Assembly (NCBI GenBank): GCA_965267405.1
Contig: OZ253954.1
Location: 3,038,001-3,102,000, forward strand
Direction: 5' to 3'
Source of the DNA: JAPPOI01 sp028818055
GTDB taxonomy: Bacteria > Pseudomonadota > Alphaproteobacteria > Rhodobacterales > Rhodobacteraceae
DNA: 64,000 bases
In this document: in pieces, positions 43,234 through 51,843 of the stretch
How positions within the stretch are numbered: position 1 is the stretch's first letter
How the letters are laid out: each line of letters opens with the position of its first letter
Program-made: the position numbers and the translations under genes
The notes under the pieces: model-generated
Database searches by the model: none
What the model was told of the DNA's origin: nothing
What the model saw: only the letters and a program-made list of their open reading frames with translations

Positions 43234-43683
43234 ATGAAATCCTTTTTTGGAATACTCTTAATCTTGTTGGCGGCGTTTCTGCTTTGGATTCGCTTCGCTC
43301 CAACGGATCGAGACCTGGTTCATATCGATCCGGTAGATGCCGATGACCCCGGACCTCGTGGCGTCAAGATTGTTGGCGCTGACGCACCACGTTTTCCCGG
43401 CGAAACGACAGATGTACTGGAGGCGTTCGCCCACGTCGCGCTTGAAGAACCGCGTGTCAAACTGTTGGACGGTGATTTTTCTGAAGCGATGATGACGTTC
43501 GTCGCTCGTACGAAAGTGTTTGGTTTCAGAGATTACATTACAGTCAAAGCTACTCAGGAAGGTGAAGAAACTAAGCTCTCCGTCATATCTCGGTCGCGAT
43601 ATAATTTTGGCTCAGATTGGGGCGTAAACCGGGACCGATTGGATCGCTGGCTTGGAGAACTGGAGCGGCGCCTTAGAAAGTGA
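43234..43683 (+). CDS. DUF1499-family protein
   Basis: A 149-residue protein with an N-terminal membrane anchor or uncleaved signal (FFGILLILLAAFLLWI, residues 3-18) and a DUF1499-like domain with SRSRYNFGSDWGVNRDRLDRWL near the C-terminus. Family members are of unknown function and widespread in Proteobacteria. The 3' end overlaps by 72 bases with a convergent small gene, which raises the chance that the two are antisense-regulated. Confidence 0.85.
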   Translation: MKSFFGILLILLAAFLLWIRFAPTDRDLVHIDPVDADDPGPRGVKIVGADAPRFPGETTDVLEAFAHVALEEPRVKLLDGDFSEAMMTFVARTKVFGFRDYITVKATQEGEETKLSVISRSRYNFGSDWGVNRDRLDRWLGELERRLRK

Positions 43684-43917
43684 CGACGACAAACAGCCTT
43701 CACCGGTATCTCGCCAAATAGGAACGTTCAGCGACATATCGCATTGCGCCATGAACGCGCGGCCATCGACGAAAAGGCATATTTTTTCACCAAGCTCGAC
43801 CCGAAGCCCGGCGGTGTCCGTGCAATAGCACTCGACAACACGGCCCCCCGGGCCTTTCACATCTGCCAAGGCAGGACCCGTGAGCAAAGCAAATGCGACA
43901 ATGATGAATGTACGCAT
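43612..43917 (-). CDS. Small secreted cysteine-containing protein, function unknown
   Basis: About 101 residues. A signal peptide is clear (RTFIIVAFALLTGPALA, cut near residue 18), giving a mature protein of about 83 residues with four or five cysteines (VECYCTDTAG, KICLF, MAQCD, GEGC). The cysteines and size suggest a disulfide-stabilised periplasmic protein. The 3' end overlaps the DUF1499 gene on the other strand. A GTG two codons upstream is an alternative start. I do not recognise a family. Confidence 0.7.
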   Translation of the reverse strand: MRTFIIVAFALLTGPALADVKGPGGRVVECYCTDTAGLRVELGEKICLFVDGRAFMAQCDMSLNVPIWRDTGEGCLSSSLSKAPLQFSKPAIQSVPVYAPI

Positions 43918-43998
43918 GTTCACATTATATCAGATAATTCAGCGCCATTCCAGTTTGGGGCGCTTGACGTACCCGTTCAGATCAATGACTAGAAGAGC

Positions 43999-45054
43999 AT
44001 GATCCCAGCGGAAACACTTGAACAGATCACCCAGCGTTTTCAATTCCTTGAGGCCAAAATGGCCGAAGGGGCTGAAGCGTCGGAGATCGCCGCCTTGGCG
44101 CGGGAGTATTCCGAACTCAAGCCGGTTGTTGCAGAGATTGAGGCCTACAAGGCGTTGGTCGACGGCCAAATTGAAGCGGAAGCCATGCTTGAAGATGCCG
44201 AAATGCGCGCTTTGGCAGAAGAAGAACTGGCAGAGATCAAGGTGAAGCTTCCCGATGCAGAGCAGTCTTTGCGTCTTGCGCTTTTGCCAAAAGATGCCGC
44301 CGACGCGCGATCGGCAATTATCGAAATACGACCGGGAACAGGTGGCGATGAAGCCGCTCTTTTTGCCGGTGACCTTTTGCGCATGTATCAACGGTATGCT
44401 GAAGCCAAAGGGTGGAAGTTCTCGATTGTTGAAATGTCCGAGTCTGAATTGGGCGGTGTCAAAGAAGCGGTGGTGAACGTTTCTGGAGACGGAGTGTTCG
44501 CGAAATTGAAGTTCGAGTCAGGCGTGCATCGTGTGCAACGGGTGCCAGAAACGGAATCCGGTGGGCGTATTCACACATCGGCAGCGACTGTTGCCGTTCT
44601 TCCCGAGGCGGAAGAGGTCGACATCGATATTCCAACAACAGATATTCGCATTGATACAATGCGTGCCAGTGGGGCCGGGGGGCAGCATGTGAACACCACT
44701 GACTCAGCGGTTCGCATTACGCACATACCCACTGGAATTGTCGTCACATCTTCGGAAAAATCTCAACATCAGAACCGCGCAATTGCCATGCAGGTTCTGC
44801 GGGCCAAACTATATGATGCCGAGCGCCAAAGAGCTGCCGACGAACGCGCGGCCGATAGGAAGGCGCAAGTCGGCTCGGGCGACCGTTCCGAGCGCATTCG
44901 AACATACAACTTCCCGCAAGGTCGAATGACAGACCACCGGATCGGGCTGACGCTGTATCGACTGAACGAGATCATGCAGGGTGACCTTGAAGAAGTCGTC
45001 GATGCATTGATTGCAGAGGATCAGGCTGAGCGACTGGCCGAGCAGGGGCTGTGA
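43999..45054 (+). CDS. prfA: Peptide chain release factor 1
   Basis: A 351-residue RF1. The GGQ peptidyl-tRNA hydrolysis motif is at about 227-229 (GAGGQHVNTTDS). The stop-codon-recognising P-x-T motif is PET within RVPETESGGRIHTSAATVA. An N-terminal coiled coil region is normal. RF1 releases at UAA and UAG. The gene overlaps prmC, whose product methylates the GGQ glutamine, so the pair is functionally linked. Confidence 0.97.
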   Translation: MIPAETLEQITQRFQFLEAKMAEGAEASEIAALAREYSELKPVVAEIEAYKALVDGQIEAEAMLEDAEMRALAEEELAEIKVKLPDAEQSLRLALLPKDAADARSAIIEIRPGTGGDEAALFAGDLLRMYQRYAEAKGWKFSIVEMSESELGGVKEAVVNVSGDGVFAKLKFESGVHRVQRVPETESGGRIHTSAATVAVLPEAEEVDIDIPTTDIRIDTMRASGAGGQHVNTTDSAVRITHIPTGIVVTSSEKSQHQNRAIAMQVLRAKLYDAERQRAADERAADRKAQVGSGDRSERIRTYNFPQGRMTDHRIGLTLYRLNEIMQGDLEEVVDALIAEDQAERLAEQGL

Positions 45055-45842
45055 CACCCGATGAAGCGAAGCTGTGGGCTCGACGTCAGCTTGAAGCCGC
45101 TGGCGTTGCTGACCCAGCCGGCGACGCACGAAGGCTTTGGCAGTTCGCCGTTCCCGACAAAGCAGATCATTTAGAGCGCTTTGTTGATCTTATTGTTCGT
45201 CGATCGAACCGGGAACCTGTGTCTCACATCACGGGTCGAAGGGCGTTTTGGAAACATGAGTTCACGGTCACCAACGAGGTTCTTGACCCTCGACCCGAAA
45301 CCGAAACGCTCATCGAATGTGCTTTAGAGCATTCTTTTCAGCGCGTGCTCGATCTAGGGACAGGGTCGGGGTGTATCGTGATATCGCTTTTGCATGAGCG
45401 GCCGGACGCAACGGGTTTGGCTACTGATATTTCGGAAGGCGCGCTGGACATCGCCCGATCAAATGCAAATTCCATTCTGGAACCGGGGCGTTTGGAATTG
45501 AAAGTCTCAGACTGGTTTGAGCGCATTGACAGCAAGTTTGATCTTATCGTTTCAAATCCGCCGTACATTTCTGCAAATGAAATGAGTAAATTGGAGCCTG
45601 AAGTTCAGAAGTTTGAGCCTAGACAAGCTTTGACGGATGAGGCGGACGGGTTAGAGGCCTATCGCGCAATTACTGATGGGGCTTTGGATCATCTCACCGA
45701 AGGTGGCCGCCTTTTGGTCGAGATTGGTCACACTCAAGCTCAGGACGTAATGAAACTGTTCGTTGATGGCGGCTTTGGCGACGTTAAGGCAGTTCGCGAC
45801 CTTGGTGGCGCCGAACGCGTGATTTCTGGCCAAAAACGTTGA
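45051..45842 (+). CDS. prmC: Peptide chain release factor N5-glutamine methyltransferase
   Basis: A 263-residue methyltransferase that modifies the GGQ glutamine of release factors. The SAM motif LDLGTGSGCIVISLL is at about 98-112 and the catalytic NPPYIS is near 168. The N-terminal helical domain (about 1-85) contains RREPVSH-like NREPVSHITGRRAFW. The start is GTG in a GTGA overlap with prfA. Confidence 0.95.
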   Translation: MTPDEAKLWARRQLEAAGVADPAGDARRLWQFAVPDKADHLERFVDLIVRRSNREPVSHITGRRAFWKHEFTVTNEVLDPRPETETLIECALEHSFQRVLDLGTGSGCIVISLLHERPDATGLATDISEGALDIARSNANSILEPGRLELKVSDWFERIDSKFDLIVSNPPYISANEMSKLEPEVQKFEPRQALTDEADGLEAYRAITDGALDHLTEGGRLLVEIGHTQAQDVMKLFVDGGFGDVKAVRDLGGAERVISGQKR

Positions 45843-45974
45843 ATTTTCAGCGTCAAACACCAGATATTGCGGGTTGTTGCCGACCAGATGGGCACATTTC
45901 CGAGGATATTCCCTCAAAAATCACAAATTATCCTTGCCCTACGCACTTCCACTAGCTAGATCCCTTGGTGCGGA

Positions 45975-46100
45975 ATGTGGAAGCTGTTGAACATTCCCCC
46001 GCTGCTCATCAATCCTTGCACGGAAGAACTAACCCAGAGATGGGACGACCATAAAAAGGCCGCGCAAGACCAGATCAAAGGCTGGAAAAAAGTTTTATGA
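45975..46100 (+). CDS. Short ORF (41 residues) coupled to the DUF4167 gene
   Basis: An ORF of 41 codons starting MWKLLNIPPL and ending GWKKVL, with three Trp and an excess of Lys and Gln. It is amphipathic and cationic near its end. Its TGA overlaps the ATG of the next gene (ATGA), and its third codon positions are about 63% G or C, in line with neighbouring genes. The ribosome binding site is weak (a GGTGCGGA stretch). Too short to judge by family; the overlap and codon bias argue for translation. It may be a real small protein or a leader peptide that couples translation. Confidence 0.5.
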   Translation: MWKLLNIPPLLINPCTEELTQRWDDHKKAAQDQIKGWKKVL

Positions 46101-46666
46101 GATCCTCGAAGTCACGTTCGCGTAATAAGTCGAACCGAAACCGTTCGGTCGGCAACATTGTAAATCGTGTGTTTGATAGTTCTGGTCCAGAGGGCAAGGT
46201 GCGTGGCACGCCTCAGCAGATCATCGACAAGTACAACCAGTTGGCGCGTGACGCCCAGCTGTCAAACGACCGGGTAGCGGCTGAAAACTTCCAGCAACAT
46301 GCCGAACACTATCTGCGCATGTTGGCAGAAGCGCAGCGTGAGATGCAGGAACGTCAGCAGCAGAACCAGCAGCGGCGTCAGGACGAGCAACAGCAGCCAA
46401 ATGCATCCGAGGACGGCGATAACCAGTCTCGAGGTCAGGGCAAGCGCGATCAACGCGCGGACAACGACGCCAAGCCAGCAGAAACAGGCGACGTCGTTGA
46501 AGCTTCGGCGGAAGATGCCGGGTTGGTTGAAACACCCGAAGAACGGCCACAACGCCAGCGTCGTTCTCGCAGCAAAAAGCCGGAAGCACCGGCTGCGGTC
46601 GATATGGGATCTGAACCTCAGCCTGAGATCGTAGCGAACGATCCTCCTAAAGACGCCGCCGAATAA
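46097..46666 (+). CDS. DUF4167 domain protein
   Basis: A 189-residue protein with the DUF4167 domain in its first 80 residues (NRSVGNIVNRVFDSSGPEGK, GTPQQIIDKYNQLARDAQ, ENFQQHAEHYLRMLAEA). The N-terminus is strongly basic (RSSKSRSRNKSNRNR), and the C-terminal half is a low-complexity Gln/Arg/Ala-rich, acidic tail. The family is conserved in alphaproteobacteria and of unknown function; the basic start and the tail suggest nucleic-acid binding. Starts inside the ATGA overlap of the 41-residue ORF. Confidence 0.85.
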   Translation: MRSSKSRSRNKSNRNRSVGNIVNRVFDSSGPEGKVRGTPQQIIDKYNQLARDAQLSNDRVAAENFQQHAEHYLRMLAEAQREMQERQQQNQQRRQDEQQQPNASEDGDNQSRGQGKRDQRADNDAKPAETGDVVEASAEDAGLVETPEERPQRQRRSRSKKPEAPAAVDMGSEPQPEIVANDPPKDAAE

Positions 46667-46676
46667 TCTCTATCAG

Positions 46677-47513
46677 CTAGACAAGTAAACGGGCCAACGC
46701 GCAGAATTGCTCGAGCGTGACCACTTCGGCGCGATCTGTCGGCTTGATGCCTGCAGCCGCTAGTTTGTCTTCCAAATCGTTTGTCAGGCCTTTCAAGCTC
46801 GCCCGCATCATTTTTCGTCGCTGATTGAAGGCGCGTGCCACCAAGTCGGTCAAAACCTTGGGATTGGCGGGAAAACGTGGCGCGTCCAACGCCTTAAGGT
46901 GAACGACCGACGAGCGGACTTTCGGTGGCGGTGTGAACGCTTCCGGAGGCAGATCCATCACGATTCTGGCGTCGGTACGCCATGCTGTCAGTATGGAAAG
47001 CCGTCCGTAGGCCTTTGAGCCTGGCTGCGCGACAAGACGTTCAGCGACCTCGCGCTGGAACATCAAAGTCAGGCTTGTCCATTGTGGCGGCCATTGAGGC
47101 ACATCCAGCCAACGCGTCAATAGCTCGGTGCCAACGTTGTAGGGCAAGTTGGCAACCACTTTAATGGGTGCATTCAAATGCTCGGCCATGTCGATGTCCA
47201 ACGCGTCATCGTTGATAACTTTCAGTCGGCCCGGATAGTGATCCGCAATCTGTGCGAGTGCTGGCAGGCACCGCGCATCTTTTTCGACGGCGAGTACACG
47301 GCGTGCGCCCTCGGCTAATAATCCACGGGTCAATCCGCCTGGGCCGGGTCCAACTTCAAGGACGTCAAATTCGGTCAAATCGCCGGCTGCGCGTGCGATC
47401 TTTGCTGTGAGGTTAAGGTCCAGAAGAAAATTTTGACCCATTGATTTGCGGGCGGACAGTCCGTACTCAGCGATCACCTGGCGCAACGGAGGAAGCGTGT
47501 CGATTGCACTCAT
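46677..47513 (-). CDS. rsmA: 16S rRNA (adenine-N6,N6)-dimethyltransferase
   Basis: A 278-residue KsgA/RsmA enzyme that dimethylates two adjacent adenines in the 3' hairpin of 16S rRNA. The SAM motif is VLEVGPGPGGLTRGLL (about 51-66) and the catalytic motif is VANLPYNVGTELL (about 118-130). The C-terminal domain is intact. Last gene of the LPS/outer-membrane operon, overlapping pdxA by ATGA. Confidence 0.96.
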   Translation of the reverse strand: MSAIDTLPPLRQVIAEYGLSARKSMGQNFLLDLNLTAKIARAAGDLTEFDVLEVGPGPGGLTRGLLAEGARRVLAVEKDARCLPALAQIADHYPGRLKVINDDALDIDMAEHLNAPIKVVANLPYNVGTELLTRWLDVPQWPPQWTSLTLMFQREVAERLVAQPGSKAYGRLSILTAWRTDARIVMDLPPEAFTPPPKVRSSVVHLKALDAPRFPANPKVLTDLVARAFNQRRKMMRASLKGLTNDLEDKLAAAGIKPTDRAEVVTLEQFCALARLLV

Positions 47514-48493
47514 GAATTTCGCCGCTCAGCCATTTGCGAAGCAAGTTTGATGGCCTCGATCATCGAAGTCGGATCGGCGACTCCTTTGCCGGCAATGTCG
47601 AATGCAGTGCCATGATCAGGCGACGTTCGGACAAAAGGAAGGCCCAGAGTTACGTTCACGCCTTTGTCGAATGCCAAGGTCTTGATCGGGATGAGAGCTT
47701 GGTCATGGTACATCGCAATCGCAACGTCGTAGTTTTTGCGCGCGGCTGCATGAAACATTGTGTCGGCGGGTAAGGGACCCATTAGGGACATTCCTTGATC
47801 CCGCAAACGGTCACAAACCGGCAAAATGATATCGCCGTCTTCCGAACCGAGCATACCGTTTTCGCCAGCATGGGGATTCAACCCGGCGACGGCGATCTTT
47901 GGGTCAACGATTCCAAAGTCGGTTTTCATCGCCGCGTGTACTATCTGTATTGTCTCTTCAAGTAAGACCGAGCTTAGCGCGTTTGGAACGTCTTTCAGCG
48001 GAATGTGAATGGTTGCCGGAACCACGCGAAGTTCATCGCTTGCCAGCATCATTACCGCGCGGGAGGCACCGCCGAGATGTTCCAAAAACTCCGTGTGGCC
48101 AGGAAATTGGAATTCCGCATGCGTCACCAGTTCATATTTAGAAATTGGCGCGGTACAGAGCCCGCCGACTTTACTGGATTTGGTCAATTCAACCGCGCGC
48201 TCAATGGCGGCAATAACTCCGCTTGCATTCCCCGGTTCCGGTCGCCCGGGAGAGGCAAGGGCCGCGAATTCGATTGGGTGTACTGGAAGGCACTGTGATG
48301 AGATCAGCTGGGGGTCGTCAGAGTTATCCAGAACCTTATACGGTGTGCCATCTGGCAAGTGTCGAGGGTCGCCGACCCAGATGATCGGATATTCTTCGCG
48401 AAGCTGCGACCAGGCCGCGACCGCGATTTCCGGGCCAATCCCGGAAGGGTCTCCGCAAGTGACCGCAATGGGCGCGCGCGAACGGCGTGCCAT
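47510..48493 (-). CDS. pdxA: 4-hydroxythreonine-4-phosphate dehydrogenase
   Basis: A 327-residue enzyme of pyridoxal phosphate synthesis. It begins with IAVTCGDPSGIGPEIAVAA (about 8-26) and has GLNPHAGENGMLG near 209, the metal-binding region of the family, with MYHDQALIPIKTLAF near the C-terminus. It sits between surA and rsmA, the same place as in many Proteobacteria. Confidence 0.95.
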   Translation of the reverse strand: MARRSRAPIAVTCGDPSGIGPEIAVAAWSQLREEYPIIWVGDPRHLPDGTPYKVLDNSDDPQLISSQCLPVHPIEFAALASPGRPEPGNASGVIAAIERAVELTKSSKVGGLCTAPISKYELVTHAEFQFPGHTEFLEHLGGASRAVMMLASDELRVVPATIHIPLKDVPNALSSVLLEETIQIVHAAMKTDFGIVDPKIAVAGLNPHAGENGMLGSEDGDIILPVCDRLRDQGMSLMGPLPADTMFHAAARKNYDVAIAMYHDQALIPIKTLAFDKGVNVTLGLPFVRTSPDHGTAFDIAGKGVADPTSMIEAIKLASQMAERRNS

Positions 48494-48496
48494 GAC

Positions 48497-49717
48497 CTAG
48501 TTCACAACATCAGCGACGAAAGTGTTCGCACGGAGATCAGCGAGATGGTCCGCCGCGATCGTGCCCAAGCGCGCGTCAATCAGCCGATTACCGACCAAAT
48601 CCAGATCAACTTCGCTTTCGAGTGACGCACGTCTTGCACACAGCATTAGAACGTTTGATTGACCGTTTCGGGCGATCACAGTGGCTTCGCCGACGTCCAT
48701 TCCGGCGATTGAATTTCGAACATCTGCAGGAAGCTGCGAAGCGGCCAATGTTTCGCGGACGAGCCGCTCTTCGGGCAAGCCCTTCGCTATACCAAAAAGG
48801 TCATCGCAGGCGTCGATCTCGTTCAACAAGACCGTGGCGGCCGCAGGCCCTTCTTCCACGACGAACAATGCATAGTCGATGGACAAGTCGCTAGGCGCCC
48901 CGCCTTCTGCGCGTTCGATGTTACGCAAGAAGAATACGCCGATGGCGTTTTCGAGATTAACTGGTTGGCTGGCTTGTCCGGGTGTCAAAGCGGACACGAT
49001 ACCCTGAATCTCGGCTGGCAAGCTTTCCAATGCCACCCAATTCAGCGCGCCCCCACGGTTGCGTGACGGTGAAACCGAGTACTGACGCGCGGCAATCGCA
49101 AAGTCAGCCTCGGACGTGATCGTTGTTATTTGTGCAGCACGTTCTCGTGACGCGCGTGTTGTTTCGGGCGTGGTGGCTGGAAGTAGGATCTCCGAAACAA
49201 GAACACGAAGCCCACCTTCGGTGCCGGTCTGAGCCAAAGTACGTTCGACTTGCGAAACCGGAATGCTGCGCGCTTCATCACCAAATCGCGCTCGCACGTA
49301 TTCACGCCAAATGATGCCCGCGCTGACAAAATCGCGGAATGTCTCGGAGCTTACTCCGCCTTGACCTAATAGGGTCACAAATTGGTCAACCGTGAGATTC
49401 GCGCGTCCTGCGAACTCTGTCATGGCGTTCAGAACGGTCTCATCGGTTAACGCAATTCCGGCGCTGGAAGCGGCCTGCCGCTGAATGGCTTCGTTAATCA
49501 ATTGCTCACGTGCCAGTTCGCGCGGATCACCGGGCGCGTTCAGCAAAGAAAGGAAAAGCGTGCGCTGATCCAACTGGTATCTGAGGACCGGCGTGTCACC
49601 GACTTCGATAACTGGTGTGAAGCGGTTTTGTGCTATACCGGCGTTTGTCGTCCCAGCGACGACCAGCAAAAATGCGACCAACAGTTTAAGTGGACCAATC
49701 ATACATGCCCTCTTCAT
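48497..49717 (-). CDS. surA: SurA-type periplasmic peptidyl-prolyl isomerase/chaperone
   Basis: A 406-residue protein with a signal peptide (LLVAFLLVVAGTTNA), a SurA N-terminal chaperone region, and one parvulin domain (about 175-275, with ISEILLPA-like SEILLPATTPET and GGALNWVALESLP). SurA escorts outer-membrane proteins, including LptD. The alternative start five codons downstream is possible. Start overlaps the lptD stop by ATGA. Confidence 0.9.
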   Translation of the reverse strand: MKRACMIGPLKLLVAFLLVVAGTTNAGIAQNRFTPVIEVGDTPVLRYQLDQRTLFLSLLNAPGDPRELAREQLINEAIQRQAASSAGIALTDETVLNAMTEFAGRANLTVDQFVTLLGQGGVSSETFRDFVSAGIIWREYVRARFGDEARSIPVSQVERTLAQTGTEGGLRVLVSEILLPATTPETTRASRERAAQITTITSEADFAIAARQYSVSPSRNRGGALNWVALESLPAEIQGIVSALTPGQASQPVNLENAIGVFFLRNIERAEGGAPSDLSIDYALFVVEEGPAAATVLLNEIDACDDLFGIAKGLPEERLVRETLAASQLPADVRNSIAGMDVGEATVIARNGQSNVLMLCARRASLESEVDLDLVGNRLIDARLGTIAADHLADLRANTFVADVVN

Positions 49718-51843
49718 CCGTTACAGGATCCGGTGCCCGCTGCTGTCGAGCGTCCATTGCCAACACCCAGTAGTGAAACGCGAAACCCGAATTCCGTCGT
49801 TGGCGTCACACTAGTCGAGGTTGCGAAGCGACGCGAGAGCGAAAGCGCAAGGCGCAAACATTCGTTTTCAAAGTCCAATCCGACGCCTGCTCTTGCGGCG
49901 CGTCCTTCGTTAAAGTCGTAACGCCAGTCGGTACGGGCCGTCCAAGTGTCGTTCAGTTGCAGTGAACCGTCGAAGGACCATTCCGACAGTCGATCGTTTC
50001 GTCCTTCGAGTGGTTCGGGTTCGGCGAAAAGATAGGTGGTGGATACACCACCACGCTCAAATGCCCAATCAACGCGGGTTTCGCTTAGTGTGAACGCGAC
50101 ATTGTCGTCCAACAAAGAACGCGTCGAAACTGACAAGCTTTCGTTCAGACCCAATCGCGCAGCCAGAAGCCACTCGGATTGATCACCAGCAAGCCCGCTC
50201 GATGCGGAGAAACTGAGATTTCCGTCAAGGCTGGCCACACGGCCGACAGCGACGTCTAGATCCCAACCTGCAGAGGATCTTCGTGACCAACTCACTCCGG
50301 TTGCCAGGCGCGCACCGTCTTCTGCGCCGTCTACACCAGGGAACCTGGTTTGTGAGAACAAGTTGGCCTCATCGAACTCGATGATGCGGCTGTCTTCCAA
50401 CGGTACGGCTTGACCACCGGTGTTTGCGTAGTCAAGGCGTATGACTGGCTGGATAACATCCACAGTGCCATCGCTTTGTCCGCGGGCGAAGGGCCATCTG
50501 AGTTCGACCGCACCTCTTGGAACGAACCTGGACAAGTTAGTGTCGAAGTTAGAATCCTGACCGACGTTGTACGCATCAAATCGGACGCCCAATTCGCTGT
50601 CGGCGACAATGCCTGGGCCAAGAATGTCTTGCCGGCTCCAATCCACACCACCACCGATGCGACTGACGTCACGGCCATCTACATCGACGGAGGAAGGGCG
50701 GTTCAAAGCTGCAAAGTCGATGCGTGCGGTGGCTTCGCCTCCGAACAATTTCAGGCTTGGAATGTCACGAAGATAGGTTAGCTCTATGTATCTGTCTGGA
50801 AGCGTGTCGCGAATTGGGATTTCACTTTCCCGAAGTGTACGAAACTCGGTGGCACTTGCTCTGAATAGGTCTTTTTCGCGAACTCGCGTTAATGCCAGCT
50901 CATTATTGAGTCGGTCTTTTTCAGAATAGTCGTACGTAAAGAGGTAGCCCGCGTCCGACACAAACTCAACTTGGCCGGTTAACAGGAACTCGCGTGGTAG
51001 TCTTAACTCTGCGGTTCCAAAGAAGTACCCACGGCTACCTTCGATCTCATCCTCACTGATTGCACCTTGGATGTCGATGCGTCCGTTTTTGATTTCCTGT
51101 CTGAGGTTGAACTCCAAGGTCTGAGTCTTCGTGGCAATGTATGGAGTCAATGTCAGGTCAGCGTGGTCACCCAGCGCAATGAAGTAGGGGAGCTTGATGC
51201 CAGTGCCGAGGTCAGAAGAGGTTTGCAATCGCGGAATCAAATACCCTGTCGCGCGGTCCAGAGTAGGATCGGGTAACCGCAACCTCGGAAGATAGAAGAT
51301 AGGAACGCCAGCAAAGCGAAATTGCGCGCCCTCAAAATATAGTTGCCGCTCTTGGGTGTCGTGGATCACGCGATTTGCCCGGATATCCCACAATGGGGTC
51401 TGACTGTTTGCGCACACTCGGCACGACGAGGAAACGACGCGGCTCAACGTCGTAAATCTGCCATCAACACGCGAGATGCGGTTGGCCGCGAGCTGGAGTT
51501 GCTGGTCTAAAACCAATCTGGCCGACGTCAGAACGCCATTTGCAAGATCTTGATCCAGGGTTGCCTGTTCGGCAATCAGCACATTGCCATCGGGCTGGAT
51601 CACAGTAATCGGGCCTGAGATTGAAAGCTGGTCGCCGGCTTCCGAATACACGACGCGCTCGGCACGCAGTTCACTTCCTTGATAAAAGACCGTCACATTG
51701 CCTTCGGCAGTGATACGTCCTGCCTGATCGAAGAAAACCCGATCAGCAATAAGCGAGGCAGATTCCTGCGCTACCAATGGCGGCGCAAAGAAGGTGAATA
51801 GTACTACAAACCACGTACGAAGAAGGGCAGATGCCTTGATCAT
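49714..51843 (-). CDS. lptD: LPS-assembly outer-membrane protein LptD
   Basis: A 709-residue protein. Signal peptide ends near APPLVAQ (about residue 26). The N-terminal OstA domain contains AEGNVTVFYQGSELRAERVVY (about 48-70), and the C-terminal part is a large beta-barrel (LptD/OstA C) ending with a hydrophobic aromatic strand. LptD inserts LPS into the outer leaflet with LptE. The start at 51843 follows GGAGGACGG and overlaps the lptG stop; an upstream extension of 21 codons lies inside lptG and is unlikely. Only one Cys pair near residue 115 is evident. Confidence 0.94.
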   Translation of the reverse strand: MIKASALLRTWFVVLFTFFAPPLVAQESASLIADRVFFDQAGRITAEGNVTVFYQGSELRAERVVYSEAGDQLSISGPITVIQPDGNVLIAEQATLDQDLANGVLTSARLVLDQQLQLAANRISRVDGRFTTLSRVVSSSCRVCANSQTPLWDIRANRVIHDTQERQLYFEGAQFRFAGVPIFYLPRLRLPDPTLDRATGYLIPRLQTSSDLGTGIKLPYFIALGDHADLTLTPYIATKTQTLEFNLRQEIKNGRIDIQGAISEDEIEGSRGYFFGTAELRLPREFLLTGQVEFVSDAGYLFTYDYSEKDRLNNELALTRVREKDLFRASATEFRTLRESEIPIRDTLPDRYIELTYLRDIPSLKLFGGEATARIDFAALNRPSSVDVDGRDVSRIGGGVDWSRQDILGPGIVADSELGVRFDAYNVGQDSNFDTNLSRFVPRGAVELRWPFARGQSDGTVDVIQPVIRLDYANTGGQAVPLEDSRIIEFDEANLFSQTRFPGVDGAEDGARLATGVSWSRRSSAGWDLDVAVGRVASLDGNLSFSASSGLAGDQSEWLLAARLGLNESLSVSTRSLLDDNVAFTLSETRVDWAFERGGVSTTYLFAEPEPLEGRNDRLSEWSFDGSLQLNDTWTARTDWRYDFNEGRAARAGVGLDFENECLRLALSLSRRFATSTSVTPTTEFGFRVSLLGVGNGRSTAAGTGSCNG

